Source: Ignavibacterium sp. (GTDB taxonomy: Bacteria > Bacteroidota > Ignavibacteria > Ignavibacteriales > Ignavibacteriaceae). Taken from it: 64,000 nt of DNA. Where the stretch lies: the NCBI RefSeq assembly GCF_025998815.1, contig NZ_AP026678.1, positions 1,178,001 to 1,242,000 on the forward strand, in the 5' to 3' direction. Positions within the stretch are counted from its first letter, which is position 1, and every line of letters starts with the position of its first letter. The notes beneath the pieces were generated by a model that saw only the letters and a program-made list of their open reading frames with translations, had not been told where the DNA came from and did not search any database. Of this stretch, positions 38,525 through 47,049 are shown one piece after another. The position numbers and the translations under genes are program-made.

Positions 38525-39904
38525 TTATTTTTCGGGGTTCTTCATTAATTCGATAAAAGAATCTGTTCCGGCCAATTTCTGACCTAAATCCTGAGCTACA
38601 TACCAGAAGTTGGGTTGTGCTTCCCAGGCCCATTGAAGTGAGTTCTGAAGATAATCAAGTCCTTCCCAGTAAGCTTGTCCGGTATATGCAGGGTAATGAT
38701 CAATCATAAGTTTTTTGGTATTGCTTACCTGAACAAACTGTTTGAGATGATGCTCGCCATTAAACTCGCCTCGCCAGTGTCGGATATATTTCAGTAATTG
38801 TGTTTTTGCCGGGTGTAACTGTGTTAACCAGAGAATCAACTATTCTCATTGGCAAATAGGTGTCTATTGAGTTTGGTTCATCGTTTACATACCAGTACTT
38901 TAATTTCGATATTGTGCCATACTGCTGTGCCATGTTTTTAATTTTATTTATTGTCGAGTCTCTACGTAGTGGATTAATAAATCCATCTCCCCACACAGTA
39001 CTATCGTATACTTCCACATAATCAATATAAAGTTTTCCAATACCGCTCCATTCAAGTTTGAATTCAATTCCCGATAGCACCACATCATCTTCATATAATG
39101 TGTCTGCAGATGGAATTATATTCTCCGGCATTCTTCTGTCCCTAATAATGTATCCGTCAGGCAGTTGATATGAGATTGTAAAATTTCTGAAACTACTGTC
39201 AGCCGGAAAATCCCTTACACGAAGCAGTTTCTCATTAAGTGGAATAACAACAATGTGTGTGTCAGGAAAAACCCCATATCTGTAACTGTATGTTACTTTC
39301 ATTTTGCATACCTCATCGTCCTGTGATTTCTGAGGTATGTTGCTGAATGCCATACGGTAGGATGCTATGTAGGTGATTTTAGGATTAGGGTCCCAAAATC
39401 CATAATCATATTTTTTATCCTGATGATAATGAGGACCCCAAAGAACACTATCAACTCTGTGTCCAATATCCCTTTGTGTTGCCCAACATTTAGCGCCAAG
39501 ATGTGTTTCAACCTGCCCGTATAAATAAGGAGGTGTTCCATTTTTATGCGGATGCTTAAACCCGACCCTGCCAAATACAAATTCATTCCTTTCTGCTTCC
39601 CATTTACTGTAATATCCTTTTGAGTAATATCCGATGTAATCCTGTGGACTGGATTCTTTAATTCCAATAAGATTTTGATTTAATGCTGTAGTTGTGTCAG
39701 GTATAATACCGTCTATTATATAGTTGAACCCAGCACTGTCCAGATATGCTTTTGCATTCTGATAATTCCACGAAGTATTAAGATGTGAAAATACTCCGTA
39801 TGTGAAATCAGGATTTTGTGGTTGTTCCTGTGAGTGTATCGCTGTGCTTATTATGATTGAACTAATCTACTATCATCCGAGAGATTTTTTATCTTTAATT
39901 TCAT
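38525..39904 (-). pseudogene. Decayed secreted protein, truncated paralogue of 34718-36573
   Basis: An apparent start at 39904 sits after the same GGAGG spacer as in copy B, but the frame breaks within the signal peptide and reaches TAA after about 17 codons. A second frame then runs from a TAG at 39869-39867 for more than 330 codons (SIIISTAIHSQEQPQNPDFTYG onward, first 20 residues matter; KWEAERNEFVFGRVGFKH matches KWEAEGDSIFNGSVGIKH of copy B). It shifts again between about 38800 and 38770 to a third frame (RHWRGEFNGEHHLKQF, WEGLDYLQNSLQWAWEAQ), ending MKNPEK-stop. No sorting domain remains. Two frameshifts and a lost C-terminus make it a remnant. Confidence 0.78.
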
Positions 39905-39908
39905 TTTG

Positions 39909-40685
39909 TTTTTCCTCCCGTTTTTCTTTGTGATTGCTGATAGTTATTTAATAAACAACATCTTCTTTGAATCAGTAAAAACAGGAATATCCCCTCTGCC
40001 TCTTACCATTATCTGGTAGATGTATATGCCGCTGGCTATGAGTGTTTGCGGAACAGTCTGGAGACCCTTTCCTACATTAAATTCTACTTCATAATACCCT
40101 CCCTGCTGATATTGGTTTACAAGTATATCTACTACCTCTCCCTTTATGTTATATACATAAAGTTTTACATATCCGTCTTCTTTCAACCGGTATCCAATCT
40201 TTGTTGTCGGATTAAATGGATTAGGATAGTTCTGATAGAGGTAGTAGTCATTTATTGTAATCGGATAATCATTGATTGAAGAAAATACTATTGCTATCTC
40301 TTCTGATGGATTTGATTGATTGCCCTGTCTGTCAACACAGGTAATCTTGTAATACAACCGTTCATATTCCTGATTAAGCTTGTCAACAAAGAAAGTATCT
40401 GTGGTTGAACCAATAAGAGTTGTTGAATCAGCCGTGAAGTCGGGATTTAATGAGCGGAAAATGTTATAATGAGAAGTATCAGCTTCAGTGTTTCTGTTCC
40501 ATCGAAGCAGTATTCTGCCCGTATCAACCAGAGCAGTAAGATTAACAGGAGGTTTAGGAGGCAAATCCTGATAAATATAACGCTGTCCGAAAGGACCTCC
40601 GTAGAGTCCTATGTCGCTTCTTGTGCCGTCGAGGTCAAGGATTGTAGGGTCACCAGCATCAATAAGCGGAGAGAACTTCTGAAGA
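39909..40685. repeat. Duplicated 3' block, copy A
   Basis: Partner of 36578-37354. Only about six amino acids differ across the last 240 residues encoded by the two copies, indicating recent duplication or ongoing gene conversion. Confidence 0.88.
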
Positions 40686-41782
40686 TGGAAGTCAAGTTCA
40701 CCCTGTGTTGTATCATCGTTTACAATCATCGGGTCAACAGTTGTGTTTGTTGAATCAGGTGTAAATCCGCTGTAACTTATCTGTGAGTTCCAGACATTGT
40801 TGTGATGGGCATTAACTTGTGTTCCTGCATTTATCCCGTATTGTGGTTTAACTATTGCATTGTTAACCAATTCTATTAAATTAGGGTAAATGCCTGTTGT
40901 TCCAATGCCAATTTTTAATTTCCCAAATACCAGATTATTATATACCTTATGAGGAACGCTTGTACAATAAATACCCGTAGCTTCACCCAGACTATCGAAA
41001 GCAATAACAACATTGTTATATACTTTTGCGGTATCTGAATAACTATTTGAAAACCCCACGGAACTTCTGCCTCTTAGAATAATAAAATTATTTCTGACCG
41101 TTGGCTTTGAACCAAATGAATTTCTTATTGCAGTTCCGTAAGTATCTATGAAGTTTGAATCTATTATAGGTTCATAAAATAGATATGGTGTGTTTAGATA
41201 TATTCCATAATCGCAATCAGTTATTATATTACCTTTTACCATTGCGCTAGAATTTGAAAAATAGATTCCATCACCAGATTCTAGTATATGGTTATTTTTT
41301 ATTAAAGCATTCACACCTGATATCCAGATAGCAATTCCAGCTTTAATTATTTTACAATAAGTTATAATAGAATTATTCAGTACATTAATTCCATAACCAG
41401 TTTCTTTATTATTTGAAACAACTAGAAAAAAGTCTTTAAAGAGACAATTTTCACTAACAACCACAGATGTATATAATTGTGTAGTTAAATATCTAGTGTC
41501 AATTATACAACTATCCATCCCAACGCCAATTAGAGACAAACCAGGTATCATGATGATTTGTTCCCTGTAAACACCATTTGCCACATAAATTGTATCGCCA
41601 TTTTCACAAATGTTGATACACTTTTGTATGCTGTCTGCAGCAGTTGCCCAGCTTGTGTATGGCGGTGTACTGCTGCCGGTTTTACTTACATAACGGATGG
41701 TTGCATTTAGCTCAGGTGAAAAGTAAAAAGTCAGGAGTAAAAAGAAAAAAAGTATAAACAGAGTGGATTGTTTTGTTTTCAT
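39944..41782 (-). CDS. Secreted beta-helix protein with T9SS sorting domain (module copy A)
   Basis: A paralogue of 612 residues with the same plan: signal peptide, DUF1565-like start (VSKTGSSTPPYTSWATAADS), beta-helix of about 95-365, FN3-like region and NYPNPFNPTTKIGYRLKE sorting domain. The central helix differs strongly in sequence and length from copy B (for example DGIYFSNSSAMVKGNIITDC and VNAHHNNVWNSQISYSGF), while both ends are almost the same. It is the first gene of the duplicated region, following the terminator of the nuo operon. Probably exported by the type IX system, which is not encoded in this window. Confidence 0.88.
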   Translation of the reverse strand: MKTKQSTLFILFFFLLLTFYFSPELNATIRYVSKTGSSTPPYTSWATAADSIQKCINICENGDTIYVANGVYREQIIMIPGLSLIGVGMDSCIIDTRYLTTQLYTSVVVSENCLFKDFFLVVSNNKETGYGINVLNNSIITYCKIIKAGIAIWISGVNALIKNNHILESGDGIYFSNSSAMVKGNIITDCDYGIYLNTPYLFYEPIIDSNFIDTYGTAIRNSFGSKPTVRNNFIILRGRSSVGFSNSYSDTAKVYNNVVIAFDSLGEATGIYCTSVPHKVYNNLVFGKLKIGIGTTGIYPNLIELVNNAIVKPQYGINAGTQVNAHHNNVWNSQISYSGFTPDSTNTTVDPMIVNDDTTQGELDFHLQKFSPLIDAGDPTILDLDGTRSDIGLYGGPFGQRYIYQDLPPKPPVNLTALVDTGRILLRWNRNTEADTSHYNIFRSLNPDFTADSTTLIGSTTDTFFVDKLNQEYERLYYKITCVDRQGNQSNPSEEIAIVFSSINDYPITINDYYLYQNYPNPFNPTTKIGYRLKEDGYVKLYVYNIKGEVVDILVNQYQQGGYYEVEFNVGKGLQTVPQTLIASGIYIYQIMVRGRGDIPVFTDSKKMLFIK

Positions 41783-41850
41783 AAAGATATTCCCAAAGAA
41801 GAATATTTTTTCCGATTGATGTTAAGAGTTTTTTGGAAGAGATGCAAGAA
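41502..41850. repeat. Duplicated 5' block, copy A
   Basis: Partner of 38090-38438, including the leader hairpin at 41786-41807. The similarity ends at about 41850, six bases before the nuo terminator U-tract, marking the outer edge of the 3.4-kb tandem unit. Confidence 0.85.
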
Positions 41851-41856
41851 GAGAGG

Positions 41857-41891
41857 AAATAAAAGTAGCCCATCCCAAAGGAATGAGCTAC
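41857..41891 (-). terminator. Rho-independent terminator of nuoABCDEF
   Basis: On the minus strand, GTAGCTCATTCC (41891-41880) pairs with GGGATGGGCTAC (41876-41865) across a 3-nt loop. Two G-U pairs complete a 12-bp stem, followed by TTTTATTT. It ends transcription right after nuoF. Confidence 0.85.
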
Positions 41892-41900
41892 GGATAAAAT

Positions 41901-43223
41901 TTAATGCTTAATTTCTTCAACTGGAATTACAGTGTGTCTCATCGAATGAACTTTATTTGCAACAGGTAAATTTATCTCTTTACTTACTCGTTGTTCAAAG
42001 TAATCACGAAATCTTTCAACCATATATTTTACTGGCCAGGCAGCAGCTTCACCTAATGCACAAATTGTATTCCCTTCAATCTGATTCGCAACGGTAATAA
42101 GTAAATCCAAATCACTAACAGAACCTTTTCCGGCAATTAATCTTTTCAAAATCTTTTCAAGCCAACCGGTTCCTTCACGACAAGGTGTACATTGCCCGCA
42201 ACTTTCGTGATGATAGAAGTGAGCAATCCGAGCTAACACTTTAACCAAATCAGTGTCTTCATCCATCACCATTATTCCGCCTGTACCGATTGCAGAGCCG
42301 GCAGCTTTAAGTGATTCGGCATCCATCTTTACACCTTCAATCTGATCACCTCGAAGAGGAGGCATTGAGGAACCACCAGGAATAACACAAAGAATCTTTT
42401 TATTACCCGGAACTCCTCCTGCGTATTTATAAATTATATCAGTCAGCAAAGTACCCGAAGGTAATTCGTAAACACCTGGTTTATTAACATGACCGCTAAC
42501 TCCAAAAAGAATAGTTCCGGGATGTTTCGGTTCACCAATCGAAGCAAACCATTCCCAACCTTTGTTTATTATTGGAGGAACATTTGCGATAGTTTCCACA
42601 TTATTTATCGTTGTCGGGCATCCCCATAAACCATTTTGTGCAGGAAAGGGAGGTTTAACTCTTGGATATCCTCTTTTTCCTTCTATAGAATTCATTAAAG
42701 CAGATTCTTCTCCACAGATATAAGCACCTGCACCTTTGTGTATGTAAATATCGCAGGAGAAATCTGTCCCGAATTTTTCTTTCATCTTCTCACCAAGGTA
42801 TCCGTTAGCATAAGCATCATCCAAAGCTTTTTGCATCAGCTTTATCCATTTATGGTATTCACCACGAATGTAGATATAGGCAACTTTAGCACCGATTGCA
42901 TAGCAAGTAATAATAGTTCCTTCGATTAGCTGATGAGGATTGTACTCGAAAATTTGTCTGTCTTTGAAAGAACCAGGTTCACTCTCATCTCCGTTTACGC
43001 AAAGGTATTTAGGTTTATCAGTAGTCTTGGGCATAAAGCTCCACTTCAATCCGGTAAGAAAAGCAGCGCCACCTCTTCCACGAAGTCCAGATCTTTTTAC
43101 CTGATCGATAATATCGTCAGGTGATTGTGTAAAAGCTTTTTTAGCTGCTGTGTATCCGCCGTGTTGAAGATAAACATCAAGTATATGAAAGTCTTTAATA
43201 TCCGGTAAAACTATTTTTTCCAT
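41901..43223 (-). CDS. nuoF: NADH-quinone oxidoreductase subunit F
   Basis: FMN- and NADH-binding subunit of complex I (440 residues). It has SGLRGRGGAAFLTGLKW (nucleotide-binding glycine-rich stretch), CGEESALMNSIEGKRGYPR, and the 4Fe-4S cluster N3 ligands in HESCGQCTPCREGTGW plus a later Cys in GNTICALGEAA. Full length. It overlaps nuoE by one base and is the last nuo gene here; a terminator follows. Confidence 0.97.
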   Translation of the reverse strand: MEKIVLPDIKDFHILDVYLQHGGYTAAKKAFTQSPDDIIDQVKRSGLRGRGGAAFLTGLKWSFMPKTTDKPKYLCVNGDESEPGSFKDRQIFEYNPHQLIEGTIITCYAIGAKVAYIYIRGEYHKWIKLMQKALDDAYANGYLGEKMKEKFGTDFSCDIYIHKGAGAYICGEESALMNSIEGKRGYPRVKPPFPAQNGLWGCPTTINNVETIANVPPIINKGWEWFASIGEPKHPGTILFGVSGHVNKPGVYELPSGTLLTDIIYKYAGGVPGNKKILCVIPGGSSMPPLRGDQIEGVKMDAESLKAAGSAIGTGGIMVMDEDTDLVKVLARIAHFYHHESCGQCTPCREGTGWLEKILKRLIAGKGSVSDLDLLITVANQIEGNTICALGEAAAWPVKYMVERFRDYFEQRVSKEINLPVANKVHSMRHTVIPVEEIKH

Positions 43224-43705
43224 TAGTTTGTATTCTTTAATGAATCTAAAATTTCGTTAACTTTTTCTTTGGTAAGGTTTTCAAAATAGTCTTCATTTAT
43301 TGCGAACATTGGAGCAGTTCCACAACTTCCCATACATTCAACTTCTTCAAGAGAGAATTTCCCATCCTGGGTTACCTGCATGTTATCAATACCAAGTTTC
43401 TCTTTAACCTGATTCCATATATCATAACCACCTCTGAGCATACATGAAACATTTGTGCAAACCTGAATATGATACTTGCCCATTGGTTTCTGATGATACA
43501 TCGTATAGAATGTAACCACGCCTAAAACATCGTGCGGATGCATATCAAGAATTTTAGCAATTTCCTTCATCACTTCGCTTGTGATATAGCCATTCTGTTC
43601 CTGAGCAATATAAAGTGCAGCCATAACAGCTGATTGCTTTTTCGGATACTTTTTAATCTCAGCATTTATCCGTTCTAAATTTTCCGGTGTGAATTTGAAG
43701 TCCAT
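43223..43705 (-). CDS. nuoE: NADH-quinone oxidoreductase subunit E
   Basis: Holds the 2Fe-2S cluster N1a next to NuoF. Its four cysteines are in QVCTNVSCMLRGG and VECMGSCGTAPM. The 160-residue length is usual, and the N-terminal helix region reads KYPKKQSAVMAALYIAQEQNGY. Unlike its neighbours it is not tightly coupled to the preceding nuo gene: a 0.5-kb insert with its own gene separates it from nuoD. Confidence 0.96.
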   Translation of the reverse strand: MDFKFTPENLERINAEIKKYPKKQSAVMAALYIAQEQNGYITSEVMKEIAKILDMHPHDVLGVVTFYTMYHQKPMGKYHIQVCTNVSCMLRGGYDIWNQVKEKLGIDNMQVTQDGKFSLEEVECMGSCGTAPMFAINEDYFENLTKEKVNEILDSLKNTN

Positions 43706-44242
43706 ATTTAAGTTTAAGTTAATGTTTAAGTTTAAGATTTGAAATTCAATCTTTTAACTTTTGGTAGTTATTAAAATCAGAGCCATAATTTTCATCATCT
43801 TCATAAACCCGTTCGGAGTTACTTCTGACTAAACCTACCAACATAGATATTATCTCAATTAAAATATCTTTACCTTCTTTATTCTTTTCAACTGTGATTC
43901 GTTTTCTTCTTAACAAAACATCGAGACAAGCCGCACTTTCTGAAGCTGAACCACGAGCAATATCATAGTATTTGTTCTTATCTTTAATAGAGTATTTTCC
44001 AGTTCCTTCCGCAATGTTTAATGGGATTGATGTGGAGCTTTTATCAATTTGTTCGTAAACATGAAGTTTATCTTTAACTCTTGATAGTATGTTTTCTACA
44101 AATTCTACAAAATCTAAAGACCTCTGATAAACAATTAATTTTTCGTGACTGAATTGTTTTTCCATTTTAATTTTTGTTACAATTTATATAAATAAGAAAC
44201 TCAGATTGACCTTGTCTTTAACTTAAGCTTAAACTTAAACTT
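43706..44242. mobile_element. Intervening-sequence-like element within the nuo operon
   Basis: The 539 bp between nuoD and nuoE hold a four-helix-bundle (IVP) gene flanked by inverted repeats. The left end has TTTAAGTTTAAG twice (43707-43718 and 43725-43736). The right end has CTTAAACTTAAAC (44228-44240), a perfect 13-bp inverse of GTTTAAGTTTAAG (43724-43736). All other adjacent nuo genes are 6 bp or less apart or overlap, so this looks like an insertion. Such genes are known from intervening sequences within 23S rRNA. Mobility is inferred. Confidence 0.6.
43746..44165 (-). CDS. Four-helix-bundle protein, 23S rRNA intervening-sequence (IVP) family
   Basis: A protein of 139 residues. Family signatures are the N-terminal HEKLIVYQRSLDFVEFV, the central SSTSIPLNIAEGTGKYSIKD, then YYDIARGSASESAACLDVLL. 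The length is typical for these small helical proteins, which are encoded in 23S rRNA intervening sequences and in many Bacteroidota intergenic sites. The biochemical role is unknown. It is in the same direction as nuo, 79 bp after nuoD and 40 bp before nuoE, inside inverted repeats. Confidence 0.88.
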   Translation of the reverse strand: MEKQFSHEKLIVYQRSLDFVEFVENILSRVKDKLHVYEQIDKSSTSIPLNIAEGTGKYSIKDKNKYYDIARGSASESAACLDVLLRRKRITVEKNKEGKDILIEIISMLVGLVRSNSERVYEDDENYGSDFNNYQKLKD

Positions 44243-44244
44243 CG

Positions 44245-45495
44245 TCACTTATCCGCTTCACCCATTATAGGGTCAATACTTCCGATTATTGCCACCACAT
44301 CCGAAATCATATGTCCTTTAACCAGATGTGGCAAAGCTTGTAAGTTATTAAATGAAGGTGAACGAATTTTACATTTCCATGGATGACCTTCACCTTTACT
44401 TACAAGGTAAAATCCAAGTTCTCCTTTTGAACCTTCAATAGCGTGATAAATTTCTCCTACTGGAGGATTGATACCAAAATTAACAATCATAAAATCATGA
44501 ATAAGTTCTTCCATTCTGGTATAAATTTCCGTTTTGTGAGGAAGAACTTTTTTAGGACTGTTTGCAAGCACTTCTCCCTGAGGCATCTTTTCCAAAATTT
44601 GTCTTACAATCTTTGCACTTTCTCTCATCTCATCAACACGAACAAAATAACGAGCTAAAGAATCACCTTCGGTATAAGTCGGAATATTAAAATCAATTTC
44701 GTTGTACTTCAGATAAGGAGTTGCTCTTCGTAAATCGAATTCTATTCCTGATGCACGCAAACTTGGTCCTGTAACACCAAGATCCAAAGCAAGCTCACCT
44801 GACATCACACCTATTCCTTCAAGTCTTTCAATAAAAATTCTATTTGTGTTTAAGAGCTTTTCACACTCAGTAAGATTATCATCAAACTGATCAATAAACC
44901 ATTTTACTTTTGCCAAAGCTTCAGGTGGTGCATCATTAGCTACTCCACCAATTCTGGTATAACTGTTTGTGAATCTTGCACCACAAAGAATATCCCAGAT
45001 ATCAAGAACTTTCTCTCGTTCACGCAAGGTCCATAAAAATACTGTCAAAGCACCAACATCCATCGCAAAGGCACCAACAGCAACAAGATGTGAAGTAATT
45101 CTTGCAAGCTCAGCAACCATCATACGAATATATTGTGCTCTTGGTGGAACTTCTATTCCAGCTAACTTTTCAACTGCTAAAACCCATGCAACATTATTAG
45201 CCATAGGGGAAATGTAATCAAGTCTGTCAGTGTGAGGGATGTACTCATAATAACTCATATTCTCAGCCATCTTCTCATATCCACGATGAAGATAACCAAG
45301 CTCAGGAACGCAACCTATAACTGTTTCGCCATCGAGTCTTAATAAAACACGCAACACACCATGAGTTGCTGGATGCTGCGGTCCCATATTAAGAATCATT
45401 TCATTTTCAAGGGCATCTTCAATCGTTATGTCAGTATCTTTTAGAAGCGCCTGAACTATTTTCGGATGGACATCATCTTTTGTTAGTTTTTCCAT
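44245..45495 (-). CDS. nuoD: NADH-quinone oxidoreductase subunit D
   Basis: Quinone-site 49-kDa subunit of complex I (416 residues). Family motifs are LNMGPQHPATHGVLRVLLRL (residues about 30-49), ELGYLHRGYEKMAE, YIPHTDRLDYISPM, and the C-terminal VVAIIGSIDPIMGEADK. Complete, not fused to nuoC, which lies 6 bp upstream. Confidence 0.97.
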   Translation of the reverse strand: MEKLTKDDVHPKIVQALLKDTDITIEDALENEMILNMGPQHPATHGVLRVLLRLDGETVIGCVPELGYLHRGYEKMAENMSYYEYIPHTDRLDYISPMANNVAWVLAVEKLAGIEVPPRAQYIRMMVAELARITSHLVAVGAFAMDVGALTVFLWTLREREKVLDIWDILCGARFTNSYTRIGGVANDAPPEALAKVKWFIDQFDDNLTECEKLLNTNRIFIERLEGIGVMSGELALDLGVTGPSLRASGIEFDLRRATPYLKYNEIDFNIPTYTEGDSLARYFVRVDEMRESAKIVRQILEKMPQGEVLANSPKKVLPHKTEIYTRMEELIHDFMIVNFGINPPVGEIYHAIEGSKGELGFYLVSKGEGHPWKCKIRSPSFNNLQALPHLVKGHMISDVVAIIGSIDPIMGEADK

Positions 45496-45501
45496 ATCAC
45501 A

Positions 45502-45990
45502 TTATTTTTTTGGTAATGGAAGTGAACCCGGAATTCCAAGAAGAGGAAAATCTTTTCTCAATGGATGATATTCAAAGTCTTCTGGCATATACATTCTTCT
45601 TAAATCCGGATGATTATTAAATATTATTCCGTACATATCATAACATTCTCTTTCCTGCCAGTTAGCAGCCCGCCAAACAGATGAAACCGAATCAATATTG
45701 CTATCCTTTTCATCAACATCAGCTTTAAGTTTTAATCGGAATTTGTTCTTGAGTGAGAAGATATGATAAACTACAGTAAATCTGTTTTTGCGAGTTGCCC
45801 AATCAACTGCAGTAATATCTTCGCACAAAAGAAATTGTAAATCAGCATCCTCTTTAAGCAATTTACAAACAGGAAAGATAAATTTTTTATCAAGCTTTAC
45901 ACAGAACTCATCTTTATATTCTGAAAATTCAAGACTGGCTTCTGGAAAGTTTGATTGCAATTTCTGCTGAATAAGTTCTTTAAATTCCAT
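45502..45990 (-). CDS. nuoC: NADH-quinone oxidoreductase subunit C
   Basis: 30-kDa subunit of the complex I peripheral arm, 162 residues. The signature WQERECYDMYGIIFNNHPDLRRMYMP (split by its conserved aspartates) and HPLRKDFPL at the end are clear. It starts 1 bp after the nuoB stop. Confidence 0.96.
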   Translation of the reverse strand: MEFKELIQQKLQSNFPEASLEFSEYKDEFCVKLDKKFIFPVCKLLKEDADLQFLLCEDITAVDWATRKNRFTVVYHIFSLKNKFRLKLKADVDEKDSNIDSVSSVWRAANWQERECYDMYGIIFNNHPDLRRMYMPEDFEYHPLRKDFPLLGIPGSLPLPKK

Positions 45991-45991
45991 A

Positions 45992-46513
45992 TTAGTTTGA
46001 TTGTATTACATTTAATTCCGGAAGTTTCAGATCCTGAAAATCTCTTGCTCTGGTTTTTCCGATTTTTTCCTGAATCATAATTAAAGCGTTTAACAGATTA
46101 TCCGGTCTTGGCGGACAACCAGCAACATAAACATCAACGGGCAAAAACTGATCTATTCCCTGCACAACAGAATAAGAACGATACATTCCGCCGGTTGATG
46201 TGCAAGCGCCCATCGCAATTACCCATTTTGGATCAGGCATCTGATCATAAATTTTTCTGACAACATGAGACATCTTGTAGGTAACTGTTCCTGCAACAAT
46301 CATCAAATCGCATTGACGAGGGGTGAATCTCATCACCTCTGAGCCAAATCTTGCAATATCATATTTTGGATCACCAACAGCCATCATTTCAATAGCACAG
46401 CAGGAAATACCCATAGGCATTGGCCAAACAGAATTTTTTCTTGCCCAGCCAATTATAGCATCAAGTTTGGTTACAAGAAATCCATCTTGATTTAATTTAG
46501 CTTCTAATCCCAT
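45992..46513 (-). CDS. nuoB: NADH-quinone oxidoreductase subunit B
   Basis: Binds the last cluster N2 before quinone. Cluster cysteines are in [21 protein letters not shown] and [12 protein letters not shown]. The 173 residues are complete, with [20 protein letters not shown] and [19 protein letters not shown]. It overlaps nuoA by 10 bp. Confidence 0.97.
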   Translation of the reverse strand: MGLEAKLNQDGFLVTKLDAIIGWARKNSVWPMPMGISCCAIEMMAVGDPKYDIARFGSEVMRFTPRQCDLMIVAGTVTYKMSHVVRKIYDQMPDPKWVIAMGACTSTGGMYRSYSVVQGIDQFLPVDVYVAGCPPRPDNLLNALIMIQEKIGKTRARDFQDLKLPELNVIQSN

Positions 46514-46872
46514 TTGAATCCTCCTTTTTTATAAGCATACAAATAACCTAATTCAAGAACTACTAAGAATATAAACATCGAAACGAAAATTGAAATTCCC
46601 AATTCACCAAATAATTTTTTGAACTGAACAGCCCATGGGTAAATAAAAATCACTTCCAGATCAAAAATTATGAAAAGCATAGCAACCAGATAATATTTTA
46701 CTGATACTCTTTCATTTGTAGTTCCAATTGGCTGCATTCCACTTTCGTATGTGGAAACTTTGCTTTTATTAGGTCTTTGAGGTCCAAAAATTTTGGATGT
46801 AAATACAGTTACTACTGCAAAAATCAGAGCAACAGTAATTACGAGAAAAATTGGTATATATTGTTCCAGCAT
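46504..46872 (-). CDS. nuoA: NADH-quinone oxidoreductase subunit A
   Basis: Membrane subunit of complex I with three helices in 122 residues. [20 protein letters not shown] and [15 protein letters not shown] are the family signatures. First gene of nuoABCDEF, behind a strong predicted promoter. Confidence 0.96.
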   Translation of the reverse strand: MLEQYIPIFLVITVALIFAVVTVFTSKIFGPQRPNKSKVSTYESGMQPIGTTNERVSVKYYLVAMLFIIFDLEVIFIYPWAVQFKKLFGELGISIFVSMFIFLVVLELGYLYAYKKGGFKWD

Positions 46873-46898
46873 TGTTTTTATTTATTAAAATTTGCTGG

Positions 46899-46929
46899 CA
46901 AAGTTATCCAAAAATTGAATGATTGTCAA
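46899..46929 (-). promoter_or_regulatory. Predicted promoter of the nuo operon
   Basis: Minus strand: perfect TTGACA (46929-46924), a 17-bp spacer and TAACTTTG (46906-46899), 26 bp before the nuoA ATG. It combines an ideal sigma-70-like -35 with the TAnnTTTG box typical of Bacteroidota. Confidence 0.7.
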
Positions 46930-47049
46930 TTTAAAGTATAATTCCTTACAGTGCTTTTTCTTACTTAGTATTCTAATTTCTCATCAGATTAAGAATAGAA
47001 ATTTTAATTTCAGATTCCATAAATTTGAATAAAGAATGTGTAAAATAAT

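Noticed and set aside
39365-39667. A 100-codon open frame within the decayed module gene
   Set aside because: The neighbouring frame encodes the homologue of the intact paralogue (KWEAERNEF, GVGFKH-like stretches), so this one is an out-of-frame shadow.
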